NCBI GenBank assembly: GCA_019120475.1
Contig: DWVA01000204.1
Span: 1-13,897, forward strand
Source of the DNA: Candidatus Blautia intestinipullorum
Lineage (GTDB): Bacteria > Bacillota > Clostridia > Lachnospirales > Lachnospiraceae
Direction: 5' to 3'
DNA length: 13,897 nucleotides
Shown here: positions 8,413 through 13,897 of the stretch, piece by piece
Numbering within the stretch: position 1 is the stretch's first letter
Layout of the letters: the number at the start of each line of letters is the position of its first letter
The notes under the pieces: model-generated
The model's input: the letters and a program-made list of their open reading frames with translations, nothing else
Database searches by the model: none
What the model was told of the DNA's origin: nothing
Program-made: the position numbers and the translations under genes

Positions 8413-8679
8413 TCAGTCCTCTTCGATAACCTGTATTTCCAGGTAATCGAAATCAATATGTTCTATAAAACTGTCCTGTGAAAATCTCGTTCTGGAATGA
8501 CGGCGGAAATCAGCAATGGAGCTGTCAAGCCAGATGGGATTTTCCAGGTCAAACTGATAACAGATCCCTTCCAGACAGCGGAATACCTTATGTGTTCTTG
8601 TGTCGTCAGAATCGTCGCAGATGACGGTATCTTTTACCAGACGGTTGTGTTTCCATATCTTTCCCCATAAACGGAACAT
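8413..8679 (-). CDS. Conserved hypothetical protein, 88 aa
   Basis: 88 aa, soluble, with no signal peptide or membrane segment. The start is well supported: on the minus strand GGAGG sits 8 bases before the ATG. The protein begins MFRLWGKIWK and ends in a very acidic VIEED tail. It has a Trp-rich basic N-terminus, an acidic DDSDDT stretch, and an aromatic and charged second half (PIWLDSSIADF, FDYLEI). I recall near-identical small proteins across Lachnospiraceae, without a known role. It is convergent with the preceding gene (10 bases between stops) and divergent from the hydratase. It has its own predicted promoter, a long hairpin in its leader and its own terminator, so it looks like a complete, regulated single-gene unit. 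The function is not known to me. Confidence 0.85.
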   Translation of the reverse strand: MFRLWGKIWKHNRLVKDTVICDDSDDTRTHKVFRCLEGICYQFDLENPIWLDSSIADFRRHSRTRFSQDSFIEHIDFDYLEIQVIEED

Positions 8680-8701
8680 GGCAGTTTCCTCCTTATGCTA
8701 T

Positions 8702-8744
8702 CGTTAATGTACAAAGGACTGCATTGTTCCCTTGTATATTAACG
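8702..8744 (-). repeat. 16-bp inverted repeat in the leader of the small minus gene
   Basis: CGTTAATGTACAAAGG (8702-8717) and CCCTTGTATATTAACG (8729-8744) are complementary at 14 of 16 positions around an 11-base loop. One of the two remaining positions can wobble-pair in RNA from either strand. The predicted minus-strand start is near 8741, so the whole hairpin would be the 5' end of that mRNA, ending 8 bases before the GGAGG. It may also be a DNA operator. Confidence 0.65.
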
Positions 8745-8747
8745 CTA

Positions 8748-8776
8748 AGTATATACAGAATCGCAGGAGAAGTAAA
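8748..8776 (-). promoter_or_regulatory. Predicted promoter of the small minus-strand gene
   Basis: Read on the minus strand, TTTACT (plus 8771-8776; 4/6) and TATACT (plus 8748-8753; 5/6) are separated by 17 bases. The start point would be near 8741, giving a leader of about 60 bases. Confidence 0.5.
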
Positions 8777-8784
8777 GAGTATCT

Positions 8785-8846
8785 TTGCGGATTTGATACA
8801 TGGCTGGGAGGTTTTTTCCCCAAATACAGATATCCCATTGCGGATT
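8785..8846 (+). repeat. Pair of 9-bp direct repeats upstream of the hydratase promoter
   Basis: TTGCGGATT occurs at 8785-8793 and again at 8838-8846, 53 bases apart start to start, about five helical turns. The second copy contains the predicted -35 of the hydratase. A regulator contacting both on one DNA face is possible; a chance repeat of this length in about 280 bases is not very rare. Confidence 0.3.
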
Positions 8847-8866
8847 CTTTAGAAATCTACTATAAT
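8838..8866 (+). promoter_or_regulatory. Predicted promoter of the hydratase gene
   Basis: TTGCGG (8838-8843; TTG conserved) and a perfect TATAAT (8861-8866) are separated by 17 bases. The start point would be near 8873, leaving an 89-base structured leader. Confidence 0.6.
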
Positions 8867-8880
8867 AAAGTGGCATGTAG

Positions 8881-8922
8881 CTGAAAACGAGTGCCTGCTG
8901 TGGAGAACAGAGGCGTTTTCAG
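8881..8922 (+). promoter_or_regulatory. Long stem-loop in the hydratase mRNA leader
   Basis: CTGAAAAC (8881-8888) pairs perfectly with GTTTTCAG (8915-8922). After a GAGT bulge, GCCT pairs with AGGC; after a bulged G, CTGT pairs with ACAG, closing a GGAGA loop (8902-8906). That is 16 bp, all in the 5' untranslated region and clear of the GGAGG at 8950. There is no T tract after it, so it is not a terminator. A role in mRNA stability or protein binding is inference. Confidence 0.65.
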
Positions 8923-8961
8923 ATGTAAAAAATGAAATGAACAGTGAATGGAGGAATCATT

Positions 8962-11226
8962 ATGAAGTTGTACGACAGCGGAGTTTATCTAGTAAACGGC
9001 CGTGATATCGTAGAAGAAGGACAGATGTCCCAGCCTGTTTCTAAAGAAGAGGCGAAGAAAAATACGATTGCCTATCATATTCTGGAGTCTCATAATACAT
9101 CCGGAAATATGGAGAAGCTTCAGATAAAATTTGACAAACTGACCTCTCATGACATCACTTTTGTGGGAATCATTCAGACTGCCAGAGCTTCCGGCCTGGA
9201 AAAGTTCCCGGTGCCCTATGTGCTGACAAACTGCCATAATTCTCTCTGTGCGGTAGGCGGAACCATCAACGAGGACGATCACATGTTTGGCCTTACCTGC
9301 GCGAAGAAATACGGCGGCGTATATGTTCCTCCTCATCAGGCGGTCATTCATCAGTACGCCCGTGAAATGCTGGCCGAAAGCGGCAAAATGATCCTGGGCT
9401 CCGACAGCCATACCCGTTATGGAGCTCTGGGAACCATGGCAATGGGAGAAGGCGGAGGAGAACTTGTAAAACAGCTTCTGTCTCAGACTTATGATATCAA
9501 CATGCCGGGTGTGGTAGCCATTTATCTGAAAGGGGAGCCGCGTCCGGGAGTAGGTCCCCAGGACGTTGCGTTGGCAATTATCGGAAAAGTTTTTGCAAAC
9601 GGATATGTGAAGAATAAGGTTATGGAATTTGTAGGACCGGGCGTAGCGGGATTAAGCGCGGATTTCCGTATCGGAATCGACGTAATGACTACAGAGACCA
9701 CCTGTCTTTCCTCTATCTGGCAGACAGATGACAAAATCGAAGAATTCTACGAGATCCATGGAAGAAAAGAAGCGTACAGGAAGCTGCAGCCCGGAGATAT
9801 TGCTTATTACGACGGCTGCGTAGAAGTGGATCTAAGCGAGATCAAGCCTATGATCGCAATGCCGTTCCATCCCAGCAATACATATACCATTGACGAGCTG
9901 AACGAGAATCTGGAAGATATCCTTGCGGATGTTGAGAAGAAGGCTCTGGTAAGTCTGGACGGGAAAGTTGAATTCAGTCTGAGGGATAAGATCGTTGATG
10001 GAAAACTTTATGTAGAACAGGGAATCATCGCCGGCTGCGCAGGCGGCGGATTTGAAAATATCTGCGCCGCTGCCGATATTCTCCGCGGTGCAAGCATCGG
10101 TTCCGACGCGTTTACATTAAGCGTTTATCCGGCAAGTACGCCGATCTATATGGAACTGGCAAAGAACGGCGTTCTGGCGGATCTGCTGAAAACGGGAGCT
10201 GTTGTCAAGACAGCATTCTGCGGCCCCTGCTTCGGAGCAGGCGATACTCCGGCCAATAATGCGTTCAGTATCCGTCATACCACGAGAAACTTCCCCAACC
10301 GTGAAGGTTCCAAGATCCAGAACGGCCAGATTTCTTCCGTCGCTCTGATGGACGCAAGGTCTATCGCGGCTACAGCGGCGAACAAAGGATTCCTGACTTC
10401 AGCGGAAACATATACGGGAGATTATACAAACCAGAAGTACTTCTTCGACAAAACGATTTATGAAAACCGTATCTTTGACAGCAAGGGAGTTGCCGATCCT
10501 TCAGTGGAGATACATTTCGGCCCGAATATCAAGGACTGGCCGGCGATGCCGGAACTGGCTGAAAATCTGATCCTGAAGGTGGTTTCCGAGATCCATGATC
10601 CGGTAACGACCACAGACGAGCTGATCCCCTCCGGAGAAACTTCCTCTTACCGTTCCAATCCTCTGGGACTGGCGGAATTTACTCTGTCGAGAAAGGATCC
10701 CGCCTATGTGGGAAGAGCAAAGGAGATCCAGAAAGCCCAGAAGGCTATTCAGGAGGGCTCCTGTCCTGTAGAGGCTGTTCCGGAGCTGAAAGAAGTAATG
10801 GAGACGGTGAACAGCCGCTTTCCGGAGATCGGAAAGGGAAATCTCGGCGTAGGAAGCACGATTTTTGCAGTGAAGCCCGGAGACGGTTCCGCCCGCGAAC
10901 AGGCGGCCTCCTGTCAGAAAGTGCTTGGCGGGTGGGCCAATATCGCCCATGAGTATGCGACAAAGCGTTACCGTTCCAATCTGATCAACTGGGGAATGCT
11001 TCCGTTTGTAATTCCGGAAGGTGAGCTTCCGTTCCAGAACGGGGATTATCTCCTGTTCCCGGAGATCCGGAAAGCCGTTGCGGAAAAAGCCGCAGATATT
11101 ACAGGATATGTGGTAAAACCGGAAGGTTTGAAGGAGTTCCATGTGACGCTGGGCGAACTGACAGATGACGAAAGGGAAATCATTTTACAGGGATGTCTGA
11201 TCAACTATAACAGAAGCAGACGGTAA
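8962..11226 (+). CDS. Aconitase-superfamily hydratase (YbhJ-like)
   Basis: 754 aa, the size of E. coli YbhJ-type putative hydratases. Members bind a [4Fe-4S] cluster and perform dehydration/rehydration of hydroxy-acids such as citrate/isocitrate. Visible motifs: GSDSHT at 146-151 (substrate-binding region), GCAGG with Cys359 and CGPC with Cys420/Cys423. These three cysteines fall almost at the positions of the cluster ligands in mitochondrial aconitase. A C-terminal swivel-like domain follows, after a linker near 590-650. The start is ATG 8962 with GGAGG and a 7-base spacer; the in-frame GTG at 8944 lies upstream of that site. No citrate synthase or isocitrate dehydrogenase is next to it, so whether it is the true aconitase or acts on another acid is open. 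It is a single-gene unit with promoter, structured leader and terminator. Confidence 0.92.
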   Translation: MKLYDSGVYLVNGRDIVEEGQMSQPVSKEEAKKNTIAYHILESHNTSGNMEKLQIKFDKLTSHDITFVGIIQTARASGLEKFPVPYVLTNCHNSLCAVGGTINEDDHMFGLTCAKKYGGVYVPPHQAVIHQYAREMLAESGKMILGSDSHTRYGALGTMAMGEGGGELVKQLLSQTYDINMPGVVAIYLKGEPRPGVGPQDVALAIIGKVFANGYVKNKVMEFVGPGVAGLSADFRIGIDVMTTETTCLSSIWQTDDKIEEFYEIHGRKEAYRKLQPGDIAYYDGCVEVDLSEIKPMIAMPFHPSNTYTIDELNENLEDILADVEKKALVSLDGKVEFSLRDKIVDGKLYVEQGIIAGCAGGGFENICAAADILRGASIGSDAFTLSVYPASTPIYMELAKNGVLADLLKTGAVVKTAFCGPCFGAGDTPANNAFSIRHTTRNFPNREGSKIQNGQISSVALMDARSIAATAANKGFLTSAETYTGDYTNQKYFFDKTIYENRIFDSKGVADPSVEIHFGPNIKDWPAMPELAENLILKVVSEIHDPVTTTDELIPSGETSSYRSNPLGLAEFTLSRKDPAYVGRAKEIQKAQKAIQEGSCPVEAVPELKEVMETVNSRFPEIGKGNLGVGSTIFAVKPGDGSAREQAASCQKVLGGWANIAHEYATKRYRSNLINWGMLPFVIPEGELPFQNGDYLLFPEIRKAVAEKAADITGYVVKPEGLKEFHVTLGELTDDEREIILQGCLINYNRSRR

Positions 11227-11235
11227 AAGGATACT

Positions 11236-11268
11236 GCGGCAGGTTCTTTGGGGAGCCTGCCGCTTTTT
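11236..11268 (+). terminator. Strong intrinsic terminator of the hydratase gene
   Basis: GCGGCAGG (11236-11243) pairs with CCTGCCGC (11256-11263) and is extended by three inner pairs to an 11-bp stem with a 6-base loop, followed by TTTTT. It starts 9 bases after the stop codon. Confidence 0.92.
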
Positions 11269-11437
11269 AAAAGTCAGGAAATAAACTTTATGATTTTACT
11301 CCTATTTCTCTATAATTTCTTATTTTAGAAACTTAATAAATTATCTAAAAATAATGTAAAATTTAAAATAAATAACAGATTAAAGCGAAAATATAAATAT
11401 AGTATAATAAAAATAATGAAAAAATATCAAAAAAGTG

Positions 11438-11466
11438 TTGACAAATAAAAGACCTGGTGCTATTAT
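11438..11466 (+). promoter_or_regulatory. Near-consensus promoter with A-tract UP element, no gene downstream
   Basis: A perfect TTGACA (11438-11443) and TATTAT (11461-11466; 5/6) are separated by exactly 17 bases. Upstream, 11395-11434 is a run of A-tracts of the kind that act as an UP element. The start point would be near 11473. This is one of the strongest-looking promoters in the window, yet no protein gene follows for about 1.1 kb. Confidence 0.75.
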
Positions 11467-11830
11467 ATACTCATCAAAAGAAAACAAGAGAAATACAAAA
11501 GAAAATCATTCAATTCATAGTATATATAAATGCTACATGAAAAGGATGAAATAAGTCGAAAGGATAGGGTGAGTCCATTGGGAAAGTAGTATGACATCCA
11601 TCAATATGAGGCAGTGATAGGAATCGGATTTCCTGCAAGAAAGACCTGATACATGGATAACTGTAAAGGATAACGGAACAGTCATTTAGAAATGAAGAAA
11701 ATCTGAAAGAACCTGATCCGGTTTGTAAGCTGAAAGCGAATTTCAAAAGAGATACATTTATCAGATGTCAATCTGAAAAGCGTTATCAAAAAGAAAGAGC
11801 TGAAAGATATAAACTTTGGTAAAGAAGAAC

Positions 11831-11862
11831 TTGAAGAGATAACCTGGCGAACAGGACTTCAA
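11831..11862 (+). repeat. Two-tier hairpin in the non-coding region
   Basis: TTGAAG (11831-11836) pairs with CTTCAA (11857-11862). Inside, CCTG (11843-11846) pairs with CAGG (11852-11855) around a GCGAA loop. Ten base pairs in total with a one-sided AGATAA internal loop. Confidence 0.4.
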
Positions 11863-11888
11863 AAAGGAAATGACTGATTTCAGAAAAC

Positions 11889-11946
11889 GTATCATAGGTA
11901 TATAGAATCGATTTCTCATATTGAATAACTATCACGAACCTGATAC
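11889..11946 (+). repeat. Bulged 9-bp helix closing a hairpin domain
   Basis: GTATCA-TA-GGT (11889-11899) is complementary to ACC-TGATAC (11938-11946) with the TA bulged. The enclosed sequence folds further (ATAT-AGAA with TTCT-C-ATAT). Another copy of ACCTGATAC at 11644-11652 could pair with the same left arm. Confidence 0.4.
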
Positions 11947-12218
11947 AAAGACCTTCAAAAATGTGTGAAGAAACATTTATTGAAGAAGTATTTTCACCGG
12001 GTGCTTCGTCAGGAAGAAGAGTTCCAGAGAAGCGGGAGGAAGAATAAAATACTTTGAAATCCATATCTGAGAATTGAAAAGTCATTAATTGGCAAAACAG
12101 AAAGATTTACCTGAAAGGTATTTCCGGAATACCGCAGCGTAGGCGGTGAAAAGAAGATATGAATTGAAGCTTTGCATCAGAAGAACATCTTCTCACAATA
12201 GATGTTAATAAGAAAATA

Positions 12219-12246
12219 AAAATTATAATCCGTAAATTATAATTTT
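12219..12246. repeat. Perfect 11-bp AT-only inverted repeat
   Basis: AAAATTATAAT (12219-12229) and ATTATAATTTT (12236-12246) are perfectly complementary with a 6-base loop. Read on the minus strand it is followed by TTATTTTCTTATT and looks like a weak terminator; on the plus strand the T tract is only four bases. The all-AT stem limits its stability. Confidence 0.45.
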
Positions 12247-12364
12247 AAATCTATAAACTTTCTAAATAAACCGAATGATACTTCATCATATCGTTTATGA
12301 GCAGGAAATAAAATAAGATATGTAAACATATAGAAATATATGATACAGAAAACTGAATAAAGAG

Positions 12365-12405
12365 AATTGGAAAAAGTATACAGGATGTATATAAGAAATC
12401 CAATT
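12365..12405 (+). repeat. Nested hairpin in the non-coding region
   Basis: AATTGG (12365-12370) pairs with CCAATT (12400-12405). Inside, TATAC (12377-12381) pairs with GTATA (12387-12391) around AGGAT. Confidence 0.4.
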
Positions 12406-12467
12406 AAGAAACTGAAAACCCGAATAAAATAAGAGGACAACCAAAATTGAATAGTGAAGATTGTTAA

Positions 12468-12510
12468 GACGGTCATCATTTTTGAAGTATAGTAAAAAGT
12501 GATGGCCGTC
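12468..12510 (+). repeat. 16-bp hairpin just upstream of the pseudouridine synthase promoter
   Basis: GACGGTCATCA (12468-12478) pairs with TGATGGCCGTC (12500-12510) with one G-U pair. TTTTT (12479-12483) then pairs with AAAAA (12494-12498) with one bulged G, leaving a 10-base loop. It is the most GC-rich structure in the gap. The sequence after it, GTTCTTGTC, is not a proper T tract, so it is at best a poor terminator. Confidence 0.6.
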
Positions 12511-12514
12511 GTTC

Positions 12515-12543
12515 TTGTCATAGACTCTCTTTTACGCTATACT
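12515..12543 (+). promoter_or_regulatory. Predicted promoter of the pseudouridine synthase gene
   Basis: TTGTCA (12515-12520; 5/6) and TATACT (12538-12543; 5/6) are separated by 17 bases. The start point would be near 12550, giving a leader of only about 22 bases. Confidence 0.65.
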
Positions 12544-12571
12544 CTCCAATAAAGAAAAGGAGAGCTTTTTT
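12542..12571 (+). terminator. Terminator-like hairpin containing the downstream ribosome binding site
   Basis: CTCTCC (12542-12547) pairs with GGAGAG (12559-12564) across an 11-base loop, followed by C and six T (12566-12571). The right arm holds most of the AAGGAG of the next gene, whose ATG is at 12572. RNA from the local promoter would start near 12550 and lack the left arm, so only read-through RNA from upstream could form the hairpin. Confidence 0.5.
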
Positions 12572-13291
12572 ATGTGGAAAACAGATATACGAAATACGAT
12601 CCTGTATGAAGACAAGGAAATAATCGTGTGCCACAAGCCGGCTGGGCTGGCGGTCCAAAACGCGCGGATCGGGACAATGGACATGGAAAGTGCGCTGAAA
12701 AATTATATGGCGCAGAAAAATCCAAATGAAATTCCTTATCTGGGAATCATAAGCAGACTGGACCAGCCGGTGGAGGGGATCCTGGTATTTGCCAAAAGCA
12801 GCCAAAGCGCCGCCGGACTGAACAGACAGATGGAGAAAAATGAAATAGAAAAGATCTATCTGGCAGTTTCCGACAGAGAGCCTGCCCCAAAAGAGGGGGC
12901 ATTGGAGGACTATTTAAAAAAAGACGGCAGAAATAATACCTCGGCAGTTACGCTGCCGGGAACAAAAGGCGCCAAAAAGGCCAGACTGTCCTATTGCGTC
13001 TTGGAAACACTGTCTGATCAAAGAACAGAGACAGGAATACGCTGTCTCATCCAGATACGTCTGGATACAGGAAGACACCATCAGATACGGGTACAGTTGT
13101 CTCATGCGGGAGCTCCTCTTTTGGGCGATAAAAAATATTATCCGCAGGACAGCTCCGGTTTTTCTCTGGGATTATGCGCTGCTAAGCTGAGCTTTCGCCA
13201 TCCGGGTTCAGGGAAAAAAATGGAGTTTCAGACAGTTCCCAGAGGAAACGCTTTTGAGGGCTTTGCCATAGAAACGAACTGCGGAAAGTGA
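12572..13291 (+). CDS. RluA-family pseudouridine synthase
   Basis: 239 aa. Enzymes of this family isomerise specific uridines in rRNA or tRNA to pseudouridine. The catalytic Asp64 lies in SRLDQPVEGILVFAK, the counterpart of the usual HRLDxxTSG motif. KPAG near residue 23 and RLDTGRHHQIRVQLSHAG near residue 165 are the other conserved family motifs. There is no N-terminal S4 RNA-binding domain, so it is the compact catalytic form. The His before RLD is Ser, and TSG is replaced by VEG; I recall RLDQPVEG in other Clostridia, so this may mark a subfamily. The start is ATG 12572 with AAGGAG and a 9-base spacer. It has its own promoter; the target RNA is unknown. Confidence 0.9.
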   Translation: MWKTDIRNTILYEDKEIIVCHKPAGLAVQNARIGTMDMESALKNYMAQKNPNEIPYLGIISRLDQPVEGILVFAKSSQSAAGLNRQMEKNEIEKIYLAVSDREPAPKEGALEDYLKKDGRNNTSAVTLPGTKGAKKARLSYCVLETLSDQRTETGIRCLIQIRLDTGRHHQIRVQLSHAGAPLLGDKKYYPQDSSGFSLGLCAAKLSFRHPGSGKKMEFQTVPRGNAFEGFAIETNCGK

Positions 13292-13306
13292 AAATCCGCC
13301 TTCTCT
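13281..13306 (+). terminator. Weak terminator-like hairpin at the end of the pseudouridine synthase gene
   Basis: GCGGA (13281-13285) pairs with TCCGC (13295-13299) across a 9-base loop that contains the stop codon, followed by CTTCTCT. The stem is short and the tract is broken by C, so termination is uncertain. The stretch from here to 13370 shows no gene. Confidence 0.3.
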
Positions 13307-13347
13307 GTAAAATATGGGCCCTAAAAAATGAAAAAACTATGAAATCT

Positions 13348-13376
13348 CTGGACGGGGATTAGAAAATGTGTATAAT
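13348..13376 (+). promoter_or_regulatory. Possible promoter of the binding protein gene
   Basis: A perfect TATAAT lies at 13371-13376, about 57 bases before the ATG at 13433. At 17 bases upstream the -35 is only CTGGAC, a poor match, so the promoter is weak or needs an activator. Confidence 0.4.
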
Positions 13377-13432
13377 GTAAAAAAAGAAGCACATTTGTAT
13401 GAAATATATGTTAAGGAAAAGAGGAGAAGGCG

Positions 13433-13897
13433 ATGAGGAAAGCAGCAGTTGCTGTGGTTCTTCTGGCGGCAGCAGTTCTGACGGCAGGAGGGCTTGTTAA
13501 TGGCGGCTTTGAAACATTTGTTGCGGATGTGCAGGCAGAAGGCGGGACAGCAGAGGAAAATCCGGAAGAAGAAAGGGCTGCCCGGATTGATACATCTATC
13601 CCGGTGCAGGCGGGGAGCAGAATCGCGGTAGTGAGTAAAAACGTATCCGGTGAATTCTGGGATCTGATCCGTCAGGGGATGGAAGACGCGGTAAAAGATA
13701 TTAATACGGCTTATGGATTTGAGTCTGATGACAAGGTGACGATGACCTTCGAGGGACCGGACGACGAATTGAATGTGGAAGCGCAGGTAAATACGCTGGA
13801 TGCGGTTATCGCAGAAAATCCTACGGTACTCTGTCTTTCAGCCAGCGATATGGACTCGCTGCAGGCGCAGCTTGAGTCAGCGGCGGAGAACGGGATT
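13433..13897 (+). CDS. Sugar-type periplasmic substrate-binding protein, N-terminal part
   Basis: The first 155 codons; the gene runs off the window. After a hydrophobic N-terminal segment (about residues 4-22) and an acidic linker of about 30 residues, the fold begins with RIAVVSKNVSGEFWDLIRQG. It continues with LDAVIAENPTVLCLSASDMD and a following helix ending SAAENGI. This pattern of first strand, ligand-contact loop, helix and second nucleotide-like strand is typical of the Peripla_BP_4 group that serves sugar ABC transporters or sensor kinases. The start is ATG 13433 with AGGAG and a 6-base spacer. The hydrophobic segment has no cysteine, so there is no lipobox, unusual for a Gram-positive transporter-binding protein. 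The ligand cannot be told. Confidence 0.85.
   Translation, partial: MRKAAVAVVLLAAAVLTAGGLVNGGFETFVADVQAEGGTAEENPEEERAARIDTSIPVQAGSRIAVVSKNVSGEFWDLIRQGMEDAVKDINTAYGFESDDKVTMTFEGPDDELNVEAQVNTLDAVIAENPTVLCLSASDMDSLQAQLESAAENGI

Larger units (their letters stand above)
11473..12571 (+). ncRNA. Candidate large structured non-coding RNA
   Basis: About 1.1 kb between a strong promoter and a terminator-like hairpin. All plus frames are closed by frequent stops, and no start with a ribosome binding site opens more than about 20 codons. The plus strand is purine-biased and about 35% GC, against nearly 50% in the neighbours. It is dense in local inverted repeats: TCAGAT/ATCTGA at 11761-11776, two-tier hairpins at 11831-11862 and 12365-12405, a bulged helix at 11889-11946, ACCGC/GCGGT near 12131-12147 and a 16-bp hairpin at 12468-12510. 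I did not recognise rnpB, ssrA, SRP RNA, a T-box or a riboswitch. Alternatives are an extremely decayed gene or mobile element, or plain AT-rich spacer. The existence of the transcript is inference from the promoter. Confidence 0.35.

Noticed and set aside
8881..8922. Iron-responsive element in the hydratase leader
   Set aside because: The loop is GGAGA and not the CAGUGN hexaloop, and the bulges differ. Only a general protein-binding stem-loop can be proposed.
11786..12085. Minus-strand open frame of 99 codons in the non-coding region
   Set aside because: No ribosome binding site; Ser/Phe/Leu-rich composition follows from the purine-rich opposite strand.
11688..12160. Open plus-strand segments of charged residues that might be pieces of a decayed gene
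   Set aside because: The stop frequency matches random AT-rich sequence, segments overlap in different frames, and I recognise no family. BLASTX would settle it.
12237..12521. Minus-strand open frame of 94 codons encoding a very hydrophobic peptide, with an AT hairpin and T-rich tract at its end
   Set aside because: No ribosome binding site before the ATG. The hydrophobic, Phe/Leu/Tyr-rich composition is what any frame antisense to this A-rich strand gives. It also crosses the 16-bp hairpin. Kept as a remote possibility.
11473..12571. RNase P RNA, tmRNA, group II intron, T-box or CRISPR array in the large gap
   Set aside because: None of their hallmark sequences was seen: no conserved P4 or tRNA-like end, no domain V, no T-box bulge and no regularly spaced repeats.

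Overview
The window looks like a chromosomal segment of a low-to-mid GC gut Firmicute, most likely Lachnospiraceae. The support is strong AGGAGG-type ribosome binding sites, sigma-A-type promoters, a giant BspA-like surface protein of the kind common in that family, an 88-residue protein I recall as conserved there, and housekeeping genes at roughly 45-50% GC. Family placement is inference; no rRNA or marker gene is present.

Layout. (1) 1-5149: a promoter and one very large secreted protein (1662 aa) with leucine-rich repeats at both ends, Ig-like modules and a papain-like cysteine peptidase domain between them; it ends in an intrinsic terminator. (2) 5150-8402: a promoter with an inverted repeat at the start point, then a D-2-hydroxyacid dehydrogenase, an acyltransferase-3 membrane protein starting one base after it, and a six-helix membrane protein of unknown role. 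(3) 8413-8679, minus strand: a small conserved protein convergent with the previous gene, with its own terminator, promoter and a long hairpin in its leader. (4) 8838-11268: an aconitase-superfamily hydratase with its own promoter, a leader with a 16-bp stem-loop, and a strong terminator. (5) 11269-12571: about 1.3 kb with no convincing gene. It holds an A-tract and near-consensus promoter, then about 1.1 kb of AT-rich, purine-biased, hairpin-dense sequence, ending in a terminator-like hairpin that contains the ribosome binding site of the next gene. This is the best candidate for something undescribed: a large non-coding RNA. (6) 12572-13291: an RluA-type pseudouridine synthase. (7) 13433 to the window edge: the N-terminal part of a sugar-type periplasmic binding protein.

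The genes do not form one pathway. The 5359-7435 pair is the only tight operon candidate; the rest are mostly separate units, each with a promoter, terminator or leader structure. Regulatory architecture is the recurring theme: inverted repeats sit at or just after the predicted start points of three transcripts, the hydratase has a structured leader, and the pseudouridine synthase has a hairpin over its ribosome binding site that only transcripts from upstream would contain. All secondary structures were found by eye; no folding energies or database searches were run.
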